From positions 1 through 51,568 of the forward strand of contig JAFWYJ010000017.1 of assembly GCA_017517745.1 (NCBI GenBank): a stretch of DNA of 51,568 nucleotides. The letters run 5' to 3'. The notes under the pieces were generated by a model. That model worked only from the letters and a program-made list of their open reading frames with translations. It was not told the origin of the DNA and ran no database searches. Position 1 is the first letter of the stretch. Each line of letters opens with the position of its first letter. This stretch comes from Clostridia bacterium (lineage in GTDB: Bacteria > Bacillota > Clostridia > Oscillospirales > CAG-272). Positions 23,354 through 33,031 of this stretch are shown one piece after another. The translations under genes were made by a program, and so were the position numbers.

Positions 23354-25408
23354 ATGATGACACGTGAAAAATGGTATCAAAACGACTACCGACGTTATTT
23401 GTGTGATATACATATTGCCGATTGGGACGAAAGCTTTTTGTCTCAGTTTTCAGCAGAGGAATATTTTCAAAATTTGAAAAAGGCACACGTGTCCTCCACG
23501 GTGCTTTACTATCAATCTCACGCAGGACTTTGCTATTTTCCCACGAAGGTTGCCAAAATGCATCGCGCGTTCGAGGGCAAAGAGGATGAGATGAGGCGAT
23601 TGACCGACCTTTGTCGACAAAACGGCATTTCGGTGGTGGGATATTACAGTCTGATCTTCAACACATGGGCGCACGACCACTATCCGCAATGGCGTATGCT
23701 GATGAAGGACGGACATTCTAAACGCGACCGCGCCGCAGACGGCTCCACGGTCGATTTTGAGACTGCAGGAGGTAGCCGCTACGGTTTGTGTTGCCCAAAT
23801 AACCGCGAATATATTGATTTTGTTTGTGCGCAGATCGACGAAATGCTTGACTATTTCGAACCGGACGGGCTCTTTTTTGATATGCTTTATTGGTCGCATC
23901 CATGCTACTGCGACTCCTGCCGTGCGCGTTGGAAGCGAGAAACGGGAAGTGATGAGATCCCCGCGTCGCAGGACTTTTCCGATCCTGCGTGGCGCTTTTA
24001 TTGCGAGAAACGAAACGCATGGATGGGTGAATTTGCGCAGTCTGTTACCAACTATATCAAAGAGAGAGCGCCGCATTTGACGGTGGAGCATAACGTTTCC
24101 GCCGCTGCAAAGGAGCGCTATTTCGGTACGGGAAGCGGGGTCAATCTTGCCAGCGAGTTTTGCGGCGGTGACCTTGCGGGCGGACTTCTGGAGGAATCGG
24201 TTGCCTGCAAGCTTTTCCGCGAGATCACGGTTCATCAGCCATTTGAATATATGTTCCCAAAGTGCGAACCCGATCTCTACCGCCACACGCTGGTCAAGAC
24301 TGACGAGCATCTTGAGGCGGCGGTCTTTTTGGCTGCGGCGCACCACGGTGCAGCGACCGTCATTGATGCCATCGATCCGATTGGAACACACGATCCAAGA
24401 AGCTTTGACAGCATCGGTAGAGTTTTTTCTAAGCTTGCTGACTACGAGCCATATCTATGCGGCGAGCCGGTTGCCGATATCGGTGTGGTCTACGGCTTGG
24501 AGAGCAAGGGAAAGGGAAGAAATGGAAATCACTTTACCAATCACTCGGCAACTGTCTCGCTCATCAAAAATATGATTGAGGCAGGCATTGCGGTCGATGT
24601 GATTGCGAAGTGCCGAGACCTTTCCAATTATCGGATGATTTTTGCCGCGGGTCTTTGGGAGACCGAAAAGGATCTGTGCAACGCGCTTGAGGAATATGTT
24701 CAAAAAGGCGGTGTTTTGATGCTTTCGGGCGCCGAAAACACGGCGTTTGTCGAGAAAATAACGGGTTGCAAGATTTTGGAATATTCTCCGTATAAGATTG
24801 CATATCTCGCCCCGGAGGAGGCGTATGAGACTCTGTTTATGGACTTTAACAAAAAATATCCCCTCCAACTTTCGGCACGCGTGCCTCTGGTCGAGGCACG
24901 CGAAGACGTTCGAGTATTGGCTCGTCTTGCATTCCCTTATACCGTACCGTCCGAATCAAAATTTGCGTCTATTCATTCCGATCCCCCAGGGCCCGTAACC
25001 GCCTATCCCGCTGTGTTGGAGTGTGTGTATGGCAAGGGACGAGTGATCTACAGTGTCGCTCCACTTGAGAACGAGGACTATGTTGTTTACCAAAGCATCG
25101 TTCGAAATTTCATAGATCGTTACGTAGATTTGGATCACTTGAAGATTGCCACCGATGCGCCCTTGAATGTGGAGACTGTGACATGGCGCGACGGTGAGAC
25201 GCTTTATATTTGCAACGCGCTGCTCTTAAACCCAAAAGAGAAGGCGCATATTCCAGCGTTTGAAGTGCGCGTCAGATCGGAAAAAGCACCCAAGGAGGTC
25301 ACGCTTTTGCCTGAGGAAGATGCGGTTTCGTTCTCTTTTGACGGCGTATATCTTCGTTTTTCCACACGTGAGACGCGTATTTTTGATATGTACCGCGTCG
25401 ATTTTTAA
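23354..25408 (+). CDS. GHL6-like putative glycoside hydrolase, paralog 1
   Basis: A 684-residue cytoplasmic protein with no signal peptide. It resembles 'hypothetical glycosyl hydrolase 6' proteins: a TIM-barrel-like N-terminal half with YYQSHAGLCYFPTKVAKMH, ISVVGYYSLIFN, GLFFDMLYW and CYCDSCRARW motifs, then a glutamine-amidotransferase/beta-galactosidase trimerisation-like domain around residues 375-520. The acidic residues in FFDMLYW could be catalytic. Its paralog is at 40158-42194. Substrate and activity are unknown. It heads a run of carbohydrate genes. ATG at 23354 or 23357 follows AAAGAGGTG. Confidence 0.7.
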   Translation: MMTREKWYQNDYRRYLCDIHIADWDESFLSQFSAEEYFQNLKKAHVSSTVLYYQSHAGLCYFPTKVAKMHRAFEGKEDEMRRLTDLCRQNGISVVGYYSLIFNTWAHDHYPQWRMLMKDGHSKRDRAADGSTVDFETAGGSRYGLCCPNNREYIDFVCAQIDEMLDYFEPDGLFFDMLYWSHPCYCDSCRARWKRETGSDEIPASQDFSDPAWRFYCEKRNAWMGEFAQSVTNYIKERAPHLTVEHNVSAAAKERYFGTGSGVNLASEFCGGDLAGGLLEESVACKLFREITVHQPFEYMFPKCEPDLYRHTLVKTDEHLEAAVFLAAAHHGAATVIDAIDPIGTHDPRSFDSIGRVFSKLADYEPYLCGEPVADIGVVYGLESKGKGRNGNHFTNHSATVSLIKNMIEAGIAVDVIAKCRDLSNYRMIFAAGLWETEKDLCNALEEYVQKGGVLMLSGAENTAFVEKITGCKILEYSPYKIAYLAPEEAYETLFMDFNKKYPLQLSARVPLVEAREDVRVLARLAFPYTVPSESKFASIHSDPPGPVTAYPAVLECVYGKGRVIYSVAPLENEDYVVYQSIVRNFIDRYVDLDHLKIATDAPLNVETVTWRDGETLYICNALLLNPKEKAHIPAFEVRVRSEKAPKEVTLLPEEDAVSFSFDGVYLRFSTRETRIFDMYRVDF

Positions 25409-25443
25409 ATCATTTAGGATACAAACAGAAAGGAAAAAGAAAC

Positions 25444-26634
25444 ATGACACTTTCACAAAAACTTTTAAAAGAGGGAAACGGAATTCTTCGCCTCGCTCCT
25501 ACGTGGGTACCGCGCGCATTTTGCCGCCCCGGAAAACGAATAAAACTGCATCCCGATGACTATTACTGCAAGGGAACCGCGCGCGGCGGTATCGACGAGC
25601 GTTGGTTTGCCTCCACCACTTGGGCGGAAAACGGACCCGGCACCCCCGAGGATGAGGGGCTTTCCTACGTGGTCAGTGCCGACGGTAGTGAGAAAATATT
25701 GCTGCGCGATCTGATCGATGAGCTGAAGGGCGAGGTGATCGGTGATGATCTTTGGAACAAGTATCACAAATGGCCGATGTTTTCCAAGTTTTTTGATAAC
25801 GCGGGTCCGCTTCCTCACCATATTCACCACCGCGATGAGCACGCAGCACGGGTAGGGGCGTCAGGAAAGCCCGAAATGTATTTTTTTCCCTCGCAGCTTA
25901 ACTGTCATGGCGGAGAATTTCCCTTTACTTTTTTCGGACTTCAACCCGATACGACCAAGGAAGAGATTCGCGAATGTTTGGTGAATTTTGAAAAGGGAGA
26001 CAATCGGCTTCTCGACCATTCACAAGCATACAAGATTACGCTTGACACAGGCTGGGATGTTCCTCCCGGCGTTCTTCACGCGCCTGCGAGTCTCTGTACC
26101 TATGAGCCGCAATTTGCGTCCGACGTTTACGCGATGTATCAGTCGGTGCTTTATGGCGGACATACCGTGAGCAAGGAATTGCTTTGGAAGAACTGCCCTG
26201 AGGAAGAGCTTGGTAATTTTGATTATTTGATGGATGTGATCGATTGGGAGCTTAACGTTGATCCCAACTTCCATAAGAAGCGTTTTATGAAGCCCGTGGT
26301 ATGCAGAGAAGATGAGAGATACTGCGAGGAGTGGATCTGTTATCGCTGTCCCGTTGTTTCTGCAAAACGATTGACCGTCGCACCCGGCGCGAGCGTTGTC
26401 ATCAACGATGCTGCCGCATACGGTATGATCCTGATCGAGGGGCAGGGCAAAATGGGAGATTGGAAGATCTCCACGCCCACGTTGATTCGTTACGGCGAGC
26501 TGACACACGACGAATTTTTCGTTACGGAAGCTGCGGCAAAAAAGGGCGTTACCATCACCAATACCTCTTCCACAGAGCCGTTGGTCATGCTCAAGCATTT
26601 TTCGGAAAATCCCGATCTTCCGGCAGAACTGTGA
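25444..26634 (+). CDS. Cupin / type I phosphomannose isomerase-like protein
   Basis: A 396-residue protein with two probable cupin modules. Metal-type motifs are HHIHHRDEH (about residues 121-129) with PEMYFFPSQ, and VPPGVLHAP (about 204-212). The layout recalls class I mannose-6-phosphate isomerases, but the family identity is distant. It is probably a cytosolic sugar or sugar-phosphate isomerase or epimerase. It follows the GHL6-like gene by 35 nt and AAAGGAAA precedes the ATG. Confidence 0.6.
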   Translation: MTLSQKLLKEGNGILRLAPTWVPRAFCRPGKRIKLHPDDYYCKGTARGGIDERWFASTTWAENGPGTPEDEGLSYVVSADGSEKILLRDLIDELKGEVIGDDLWNKYHKWPMFSKFFDNAGPLPHHIHHRDEHAARVGASGKPEMYFFPSQLNCHGGEFPFTFFGLQPDTTKEEIRECLVNFEKGDNRLLDHSQAYKITLDTGWDVPPGVLHAPASLCTYEPQFASDVYAMYQSVLYGGHTVSKELLWKNCPEEELGNFDYLMDVIDWELNVDPNFHKKRFMKPVVCREDERYCEEWICYRCPVVSAKRLTVAPGASVVINDAAAYGMILIEGQGKMGDWKISTPTLIRYGELTHDEFFVTEAAAKKGVTITNTSSTEPLVMLKHFSENPDLPAEL

Positions 26635-26667
26635 AATAAAAATAATGAACAAATCTTTTCAAAATCC

Positions 26668-26696
26668 TTGCAATTTTTGCCCTTATGAGATATAAT
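26668..26696 (+). promoter_or_regulatory. Internal sigma-A promoter
   Basis: TTGCAA (26668-26673), a 17-nt spacer and TATAAT (26691-26696) lie just before the SGNH gene, so the last three genes of the cluster can be expressed separately from the first two. Confidence 0.75.
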
Positions 26697-26724
26697 ATTT
26701 ATATCAATGATAAGGAGTATTGTT

Positions 26725-27369
26725 ATGGAAAACAAAAGTGTATTGAACGGTAAGACCATTGTCGCCATCGGAGACAGTCTGATCCACGGAAACGTGCTTG
26801 GAAATGAAGCGACGTGGGTGAACAAGCTTGCCAAAAAGCATGATATGAAGTGCTACAACTACGGCATCAATGGCAATGCGATTGCCAAGCAGGACGTTGA
26901 AAAGCAGACACCGATGTGTGTGCGTTACAAGGAAATGCATGACGAAGCCGATTACGTCGTGGTGTTGGGCGGTGCAAACGATCGCCGATTGAATATCCCG
27001 ATCGGCGAGGACAATGACACCGATATTTACACCTTTAAGGGTGCTGTGAACACCCTGATTTGCGGCCTTGCCGAGAAATATCCCAAGGCAAAGCTCCTGT
27101 TTATGACAAACTATCGTCGTTGGGATGCCCCCAATCAGATCGGGCTTGGAGAATTGGACTACGTGAAGGCAATGGAGGAGGTCTGCCGCCGACACTCGAT
27201 CCCTTGCTTCAACAATTATTACAATGCAGGCATCAGCTTCTATATTCCCGCGCATCGGGCATGGATGGACGAAGGAATCTCTCTGGGAGGCGGCATGAAC
27301 GCGCATTTCTCGGATGAGGCATATACGTGGCTGATGGATCGCTATGAAAAGCTGCTGGAGCTTCTGTAA
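26725..27369 (+). CDS. SGNH/GDSL-type hydrolase
   Basis: A 214-residue cytosolic esterase-type protein with block I IGDSLIHGN (nucleophile Ser), block II YGINGNAIA and block III VVLGGANDRR. Block V normally reads D-x-x-H; here the histidine lies in GMNAHFSD and the preceding Asp position is Met, so the catalytic triad may be changed to a dyad or use another acid. It may deacetylate sugars, judging by its neighbours. ATG at 26725 follows AAGGAG. Confidence 0.8.
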   Translation: MENKSVLNGKTIVAIGDSLIHGNVLGNEATWVNKLAKKHDMKCYNYGINGNAIAKQDVEKQTPMCVRYKEMHDEADYVVVLGGANDRRLNIPIGEDNDTDIYTFKGAVNTLICGLAEKYPKAKLLFMTNYRRWDAPNQIGLGELDYVKAMEEVCRRHSIPCFNNYYNAGISFYIPAHRAWMDEGISLGGGMNAHFSDEAYTWLMDRYEKLLELL

Positions 27370-27396
27370 TTAAAACATATAGGAAAGGATTTTATC

Positions 27397-27933
27397 ATGA
27401 AAAAAGAGGTTTACGCAAAGCAGGTAAAGACTGCGCTGGAGTATTATGCAAAGGCGGGAATCGTGCTCAGCGATTCCGAAAAGGAGAACATTGAGGTTGC
27501 CGATTTCGGACTGGATATTGTGGGGGACGTTGGACTTCAGATTTTGACCTACATCAACACCGAGCGCGTTTGCGCCAAGGAAATGGTGCTCACGCCCTAC
27601 CAGACCTGCCCCGAGCACAAGCACGTGCCCACCGACGGACGTGAGGGCAAGGAGGAGACCTTCCGTTGCAGATACGGAAAGGTGTATCTCTACGTGACGG
27701 GCGAGGGAAGCCGCGAGAAGATTCAGGGCAAGCTGCCCAAGACCGACGTCAGCGTATTCCACGAGGTCATTCTCAATCCGGGCGAGCAATACACCATCAT
27801 GCCCGAGACATGGCATTGGTTCCAAGCAGGTGAGAATGGCGCGGTGATTTCCGAATTTTCCACGCGCAGTACCGACGAGACCGACGTTTTTACAGATAAA
27901 CGAATCGTTCGCGCGCCCCAGATAGAGGACTAA
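27397..27933 (+). CDS. D-lyxose ketol-isomerase-like cupin
   Basis: A 178-residue single-cupin protein matching the D-lyxose isomerase family, which interconverts D-lyxose and D-xylulose or D-mannose and D-fructose. The metal motif is CPEHKHVPTDG...EETF (about residues 69-86), with the second histidine in MPETWHWFQAG (about 130-140). It follows the SGNH gene by 27 nt and precedes a beta-mannosidase, so mannose isomerisation is the likely role here. Confidence 0.85.
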   Translation: MKKEVYAKQVKTALEYYAKAGIVLSDSEKENIEVADFGLDIVGDVGLQILTYINTERVCAKEMVLTPYQTCPEHKHVPTDGREGKEETFRCRYGKVYLYVTGEGSREKIQGKLPKTDVSVFHEVILNPGEQYTIMPETWHWFQAGENGAVISEFSTRSTDETDVFTDKRIVRAPQIED

Positions 27934-27965
27934 AAAATATTCATACTTGACGGGAAAACAACGCA

Positions 27966-30404
27966 ATGAAACGACTTCTTTTGAATCGCGGCTGGACGCT
28001 GACGGGCGAGGGGATAGGAGTAATTCCAGCAACCGTACCGGGATGCGTTCATACCGATCTGCAAAGCAACGGCGTGATCGGCGATTTTTTCTGGCGTGAT
28101 AACAACAAGAATTTTCAATGGATTGAGAGCCGTGACTGGACCTATCGCACCGAGTTTGATGCCCCTTGTGGGGAGGACGTCCGCTTGGTGTTTGAAGGAC
28201 TGGATACTTATGCAACTGTTACTCTCAACGGCACACTTTTAGGTGAGACCGACAATATGTTCGTTCCGCACAGCTTCGACGTCTCGACGCTTCTGAAGGA
28301 GCAGGAAAACGTGCTGGAGGTCTGCTTTGCCTCACCGACCAAAAAGGTGGAGCATCTGCCGCCTCTGAAGGGCGCGTTTACCACCGAGCGGCTTTACAGC
28401 CGCCGTCTGCAATGCACCTACGGCTGGGATTGGGTGGATCGCTTCGTTACGGCAGGCATCTACCGCCCCGTCTATCTTGCCTATGCAAACGGCATTGACG
28501 TGGAAGACGTCTATATTTACACCGAAAGCATCGACCGCTTCAGCGCGCAAATTTGTGCGGAATTTTCTTTTTCGCACTATGAAAAGGGCGAAATTGCCCG
28601 TGCTTCCGTCTTTGACCCCGACGGAAAAGAGGTCGCCTTTTGTGAGTTCTTTGCCGATCAGCCTACCTTCGTGCGGCGCTTTGACGTCGCCGATGCAAGG
28701 CTCTGGTATCCCAACGGCTACGGCGAGCAACCGCTGTATCGCCTGATCATCACCGTGGGCGAAAACCGCATGGAGCAGATCTTTGGCATCCGCACGCTCA
28801 AGGTGATGCAGCTGCCCGATGCCGAGGGCAGCGAATATTGGCTGCGTGCGACCGATACGCAGATGCACGGCGTTGCTACAAAATACAGTAAAAATACACA
28901 TTTTTCGGGCTTTTTGGTGGTCGTCAACGGCATCCGCATCCTTTGCATGGGCGCAAACTGGGTGCCTTGCGAGCCGTTCCCGTCTGCGGAAACGCCCGAG
29001 AAAATCGATCTTCTGGTCAAGCGCGCCCAGGATATGGGCATGAACTTTTTGCGCGTTTGGGGCGGTGGACTTTTTGAACAGCAGGCGTTTTATGATGCCT
29101 GTGACCGCCGAGGAATTCTTGTGGCGCAGGACTTTTTAATGGCTTGCGGAAACTATCCTGAAAAGGAAGCGTGGTTCATCGAACATCTCAAAAAGGAATC
29201 CATGTTCGCGGTCAAATATCTGCGCAATCACCCCTCTCTTGCATGGTGGCACGGAGACAACGAAAACGCCGTGAAGGGCAGCGATGTGCAGGAGGATTAC
29301 GTGGGGCGCGACAGCGCGCTCAAGGGATTGGCGGAGCAGATCTACCGCTTTGATCACACTCGTGTCTTTCTTCCGTCGAGTCCATACGGTGGAAACACCT
29401 ATGCCTCGGTTACCAGCGGCACGACGCACAACACCAACTATTTCATGCAGATCTTCGACCACGTCGGCAACGGAGATTGCTCCGATTACAAGGAATATCT
29501 CGCGCTTTTCACCGCGCGCTTCGTTTCCGAGGAGCCGACCTTCGGAGCGGTTTCGCGTCCGTCCATGCTCAAAATGATGACGGAGGACGATCTTCTCCGC
29601 GATCCGGACGAAGAAATCTTTTTGTATCATACCAAAACGAATCCCTGTCTCAAGCACCATCTTTTTGACGACGTCCGCAACTTTGCCCGCAAGCTGTTGG
29701 GCGAGTTTGCAGATGGCGAGGATCGATTCTTCAAGTACAAATATATCCAATACGAGTGGGTAAGGGTGCTCCTGGAGAACCTGCGCCGCAATATCGGATA
29801 TTGCAACGGACTTCTGTTCTGGATGCACAACGATTGCTGGCCCGCAGCGGGCGGATGGTCGTTCGTCGACTATTACGGCTTGCCAAAGCCCGCGTACTAC
29901 GCCTTCAAGCGTTGCACGGCGCCTTTGACGGCGTCCTTTGCGGACGGAAACCTCTTGGTTTCCAATCGCAGCGACGAGCCGATCGATTTTGAGGCAACCC
30001 TGCATTTCTTCTCCCTCTCCGATCACTCACCCGCCAAGGAAACGGTGAGATGGAAGGGAAGCGCACCCGCTTACGGCGTGGCAGTGCTTGATTGTCCTGT
30101 CTCGGAGACTCTTTTGGCGGTATGTGATCTTGTCTTCGAGGGCGAGGCTGTTCGCACCTTCTTCAAGCACGGCGCGCTTGAAATCAAGCCGCTCGACGGA
30201 GCCGTTCGCGTGCTCGCAAGGACCGACGAGAGCATCGTTCTGATTGCCGATTCCTACGTTCACGCCGTTGAGCTGGAGGGGCAATTCGTCTTTGATGACA
30301 ACTATTTTTCTATGCTTCCGGGCGAGCAAAAAACGGTATCCTTTACACCGTTTGAAAATCATTCGGGAAACGGCTTTACCGTAACAACTTATACGTTGGC
30401 ATAA
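27966..30404 (+). CDS. GH2-family beta-mannosidase
   Basis: An 812-residue cytosolic glycosidase releasing mannose from beta-mannosides. The N-terminal jelly-roll has VPGCVHTDLQ and NFQWIESRDWTYRTEF, typical of beta-mannosidases, followed by FVPHSFDVS and WYPNGYGEQPLY. In the TIM barrel the acid/base is Glu433 in HGDNENAV and the nucleophile is Glu522 in FVSEEPTF. It lacks a signal peptide, so imported oligosaccharides are the substrate. The site upstream of the ATG is weak, suggesting translational coupling with the isomerase gene 32 nt before. Confidence 0.9.
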   Translation: MKRLLLNRGWTLTGEGIGVIPATVPGCVHTDLQSNGVIGDFFWRDNNKNFQWIESRDWTYRTEFDAPCGEDVRLVFEGLDTYATVTLNGTLLGETDNMFVPHSFDVSTLLKEQENVLEVCFASPTKKVEHLPPLKGAFTTERLYSRRLQCTYGWDWVDRFVTAGIYRPVYLAYANGIDVEDVYIYTESIDRFSAQICAEFSFSHYEKGEIARASVFDPDGKEVAFCEFFADQPTFVRRFDVADARLWYPNGYGEQPLYRLIITVGENRMEQIFGIRTLKVMQLPDAEGSEYWLRATDTQMHGVATKYSKNTHFSGFLVVVNGIRILCMGANWVPCEPFPSAETPEKIDLLVKRAQDMGMNFLRVWGGGLFEQQAFYDACDRRGILVAQDFLMACGNYPEKEAWFIEHLKKESMFAVKYLRNHPSLAWWHGDNENAVKGSDVQEDYVGRDSALKGLAEQIYRFDHTRVFLPSSPYGGNTYASVTSGTTHNTNYFMQIFDHVGNGDCSDYKEYLALFTARFVSEEPTFGAVSRPSMLKMMTEDDLLRDPDEEIFLYHTKTNPCLKHHLFDDVRNFARKLLGEFADGEDRFFKYKYIQYEWVRVLLENLRRNIGYCNGLLFWMHNDCWPAAGGWSFVDYYGLPKPAYYAFKRCTAPLTASFADGNLLVSNRSDEPIDFEATLHFFSLSDHSPAKETVRWKGSAPAYGVAVLDCPVSETLLAVCDLVFEGEAVRTFFKHGALEIKPLDGAVRVLARTDESIVLIADSYVHAVELEGQFVFDDNYFSMLPGEQKTVSFTPFENHSGNGFTVTTYTLA

Positions 30405-30406
30405 CA

Positions 30407-30444
30407 AAAACCTCCTACGGCATTTTTCTGCCGTAGGAGGTTTT
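30407..30444. terminator. Bidirectional intrinsic terminator between convergent genes
   Basis: The perfect 16-bp stem AAAACCTCCTACGGCA (30407-30422) pairs with 30429-30444 and has a TTTTTC loop. It ends the mannosidase cluster and the minus-strand creatininase gene. Confidence 0.88.
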
Positions 30445-30459
30445 CTATATCGCTGTGTT

Positions 30460-31314
30460 TTACCAAGCTCGGTTCCAAGCCTCGTTCCACTCAAGGATCT
30501 GATCGTCCTTTTTGAGTGCGCGGCAGGCTTCGACCTGCGCGGCAATTCTCTTTTTGAGGATGACCTCACCGATGCGCTCGTTGGCGCCGTAGGGAGCTGT
30601 GCCGTGATAGGAGTTGGGTTGATTGATGCTCCAGAAACGGGTACATTCCTTAAAGCCGACGTTGTAGAGATAGTCTGCCTTGTGATTGCTTCTGCCTTCG
30701 ACGGCATCACAACGGTCAAGACGAACCGTGTCAGGGCTGATCTTCATCATAACCGAGGTCTCGTTGATGCAGGCGTGACCTCTTTCGCCGCCGCTTGCGA
30801 CAAAATCGCGCACGTAGGCAATGTCCTCGGGCGTCAGCTCGGGGAAGACCTCTCCGCGGTCAAGATCCTGAACGAGATGCTTGACCTCGTAGCAGAAATC
30901 GTTGCGCGTCATCACCACGTAATCCTTCTTGTCCTTCATCGTGCTGCGGACGAAGGTGTGGAGCATCGAAATGTTGCCACCGTGACCGTTGAGAAGCACA
31001 ATCTTCTTGAACCCGTTTCTTGCGATCTCGGCACACAGCTCGGTCAGCATTTCCAAAATGAGAGGGATAGAGAAATTGATGGTTCCTTTCCAGGTGGTGA
31101 GTCCCTGCACGTCTGCATACCAGATCGCGGGTGCCACCATCACGGGCTCGATTTCCGCCGCCTTCTCGGCAATATACTGACAGGTCATTGTGTCGGTTCC
31201 GACGGGCAGATGCTGTCCGTGCATCTCGATACAACCGATAGGAACGATGCAGACCTTTCCGCATTTTTCCACCGCGTCATAAAATTCTTCTTCTCGTAGA
31301 TTTTGCCAAAGCAT
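30460..31314 (-). CDS. Creatininase-family protein, paralog 1
   Basis: A 284-residue metal-dependent amide hydrolase-type protein. Metal-ligand motifs are IGCIEMHGQHLPVGTD near the N-terminus (Glu, His, Asp), LLNGHGGN in the middle and GHACINETS (Glu). The family includes creatininase, MftE and ArfB, so the actual substrate is open; the intact motifs suggest an active enzyme. It lies 64 nt downstream of the acyltransferase gene and is probably co-transcribed with it. AAGGAG precedes the ATG. Confidence 0.85.
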   Translation of the reverse strand: MLWQNLREEEFYDAVEKCGKVCIVPIGCIEMHGQHLPVGTDTMTCQYIAEKAAEIEPVMVAPAIWYADVQGLTTWKGTINFSIPLILEMLTELCAEIARNGFKKIVLLNGHGGNISMLHTFVRSTMKDKKDYVVMTRNDFCYEVKHLVQDLDRGEVFPELTPEDIAYVRDFVASGGERGHACINETSVMMKISPDTVRLDRCDAVEGRSNHKADYLYNVGFKECTRFWSINQPNSYHGTAPYGANERIGEVILKKRIAAQVEACRALKKDDQILEWNEAWNRAW

Positions 31315-31378
31315 GATTGTTTCTCCTTTGTGAGACGTTATTTTTTATTATCAGATATGTTGGGTCTTGCAAAAGTGA

Positions 31379-32611
31379 TCAGCGCTTTATGGCGTCAAAG
31401 GGGAAGAAGCCACAAGGCTCGTAGATGAAATTTCCTTGGAGGTAGTGCGCCTTGACTTTGCGCTGCAGCGAGGAGTTTTCGGGCAGATCCTCCCAATTTT
31501 TGACCGTGGGATCGTCAAAAAGAAAGGTGAGTACGGCAGTTCCGTCCGAAGGATTGGGGAAGCGCAGATACTTTTCCTGGAAGGCGAGAATGTTCGAGGT
31601 TGGACGCATCATCTCGCGCAGCTGTGGATCCATCAGCCACGAGTGGCAATAGAATGCCCGGGGCTTATATTCGGGGAAGGAGTTTTCTAATATGCGCAGA
31701 CAGTCGGCGTATGCCGCTTCCATGTTTTCGGGGGTGAAGTCTCGGCTGGGGGGGATATGTACGCTGATCACGGGATCGTTTTCACCAATGAACAGATCCC
31801 ACTCGCGCTTGGAATAACGCTTTTTGTCGGACGACGCCACGGCGTTTCGTGTGTCGATGGGATAGCCCTCGTAGTAGTCGTCGGTCTCGGTCAATGCGCC
31901 GAAGAAAGCCGTGTCGGAGGCTCCTGCCGATCCTGCAACGATTCCGTTTGCCGAGATTGGCTGATCGTGCACGAGAACGGCAAATTCACCGGCATTGTTG
32001 CGCAGAACGATCGCTGACTCAACGAATTTTTTACGCATCTCAAAATTGAGGATTCCAATGTGAAGAATCGTGCCGTCGATCAAGCGCTGATTCCAACGAA
32101 AAATGCGGTCAGCCTCAAATCCGTCGCGTCGGAAGAGCTTGCTGTAATTGTGAAGCGCGCCGTCAAAGGTGTCTCGGATCGTCACGAGCAAGACCTCCTC
32201 GGGAACGTTGTGCGCGCGGAAAAAATCTGCCATTTTGGGTGCAAAGGCGAGCTGGGCAAAGAATGCCGACATTTCATATGCGGCGCGATCCTCCTCTGTG
32301 GGAGGGACGGCAAGCGCAGGCGTGATGATTTCTCCCGGAGCACGATCGTTGAGCATGTGATAAAGGAGCAGGGAATGACGTGCGAGAAGCGCATGGCTTC
32401 GTACCCTTTCCAAGGAATCCTTTACAAACTCATATTTTTCGGAAAACATCGAAAAATCAATTTGGATCTGCTCCAAAAACGCATCGGTGAGAAACCATAC
32501 GCCGCATTGGTCGTATTCCTTCATCACGGTGTCAAAATTCTTGCCGTAAAGCGCGGGCATTTCTTGAATTCCCAGCCTGTTCAAAAAAGATTGACGGGAT
32601 TGCATCAGCAT
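31379..32611 (-). CDS. GNAT-like acyltransferase-domain protein
   Basis: A 410-residue soluble protein that fits the two-part NAT_N/GNAT_C acyltransferase family: an all-helical N-terminal half (residues 1-150) and a beta-rich C-terminal half with VHIPPSRDFTPENMEAAYADCLRIL and FYCHSWLMDPQL. The substrate is unknown. It has its own good promoter (32704-32732) and precedes a creatininase gene. The identification rests on remembered family architecture and is moderate. Confidence 0.6.
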   Translation of the reverse strand: MLMQSRQSFLNRLGIQEMPALYGKNFDTVMKEYDQCGVWFLTDAFLEQIQIDFSMFSEKYEFVKDSLERVRSHALLARHSLLLYHMLNDRAPGEIITPALAVPPTEEDRAAYEMSAFFAQLAFAPKMADFFRAHNVPEEVLLVTIRDTFDGALHNYSKLFRRDGFEADRIFRWNQRLIDGTILHIGILNFEMRKKFVESAIVLRNNAGEFAVLVHDQPISANGIVAGSAGASDTAFFGALTETDDYYEGYPIDTRNAVASSDKKRYSKREWDLFIGENDPVISVHIPPSRDFTPENMEAAYADCLRILENSFPEYKPRAFYCHSWLMDPQLREMMRPTSNILAFQEKYLRFPNPSDGTAVLTFLFDDPTVKNWEDLPENSSLQRKVKAHYLQGNFIYEPCGFFPFDAIKR

Positions 32612-32703
32612 AAAAACCTTTCATTTTTTAAATCGATAGGGGGCTTGAGGGTTGGCTTTATTACAGCACGAAATGGAATAAAAGTCAATTCTGTATTTGT
32701 TTT

Positions 32704-32732
32704 ATTATAGCAAAAAAAATCTGACATTTCAA
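32704..32732 (-). promoter_or_regulatory. Sigma-A promoter for the acyltransferase-creatininase unit
   Basis: On the minus strand: TTGAAA (32732-32727), 17 nt, TATAAT (32709-32704), 93 nt before the start codon. Confidence 0.75.
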
Positions 32733-33031
32733 GATGCAAGAGTGACGTTTTTTATAAAAAAAGTGGCTTTTTCGGATTTGTCGGCGATCGGGGGGACAAA
32801 TCGGAAGCGCCGGTTCAATCGGTGTCTCGCTCGACCTGATAAGAGGCTATTAGCGGCAGAACCTCCGCAAGCCACCTCTTCCAAAGAGAGGGGCTTTCCT
32901 AAATCCTTTTGAAAAATACGATAAGCATTTGTTCTCCTGATAAAAACGCAGAAAGCATTTCACGGCATCGCGCCGAGAAATGCTCTCTTCTCTTCTTTTC
33001 TTTTTCTGCCCTCGCGTTCCGTATCGAAAAA
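32733..33031. other. Intergenic region with mnmA terminator
   Basis: No gene is seen. A hairpin at 32954-32984 (AGCATTTC-a-CGGC paired with GCCG-a-GAAATGCT), with a T-rich tail on the minus strand, fits the end of mnmA. A smaller CCTCT...AGAGG hairpin lies near 32874-32890. The segment near 32862-32910 looks like a piece of a non-coding repeat, but I found no second copy here. Confidence 0.6.
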
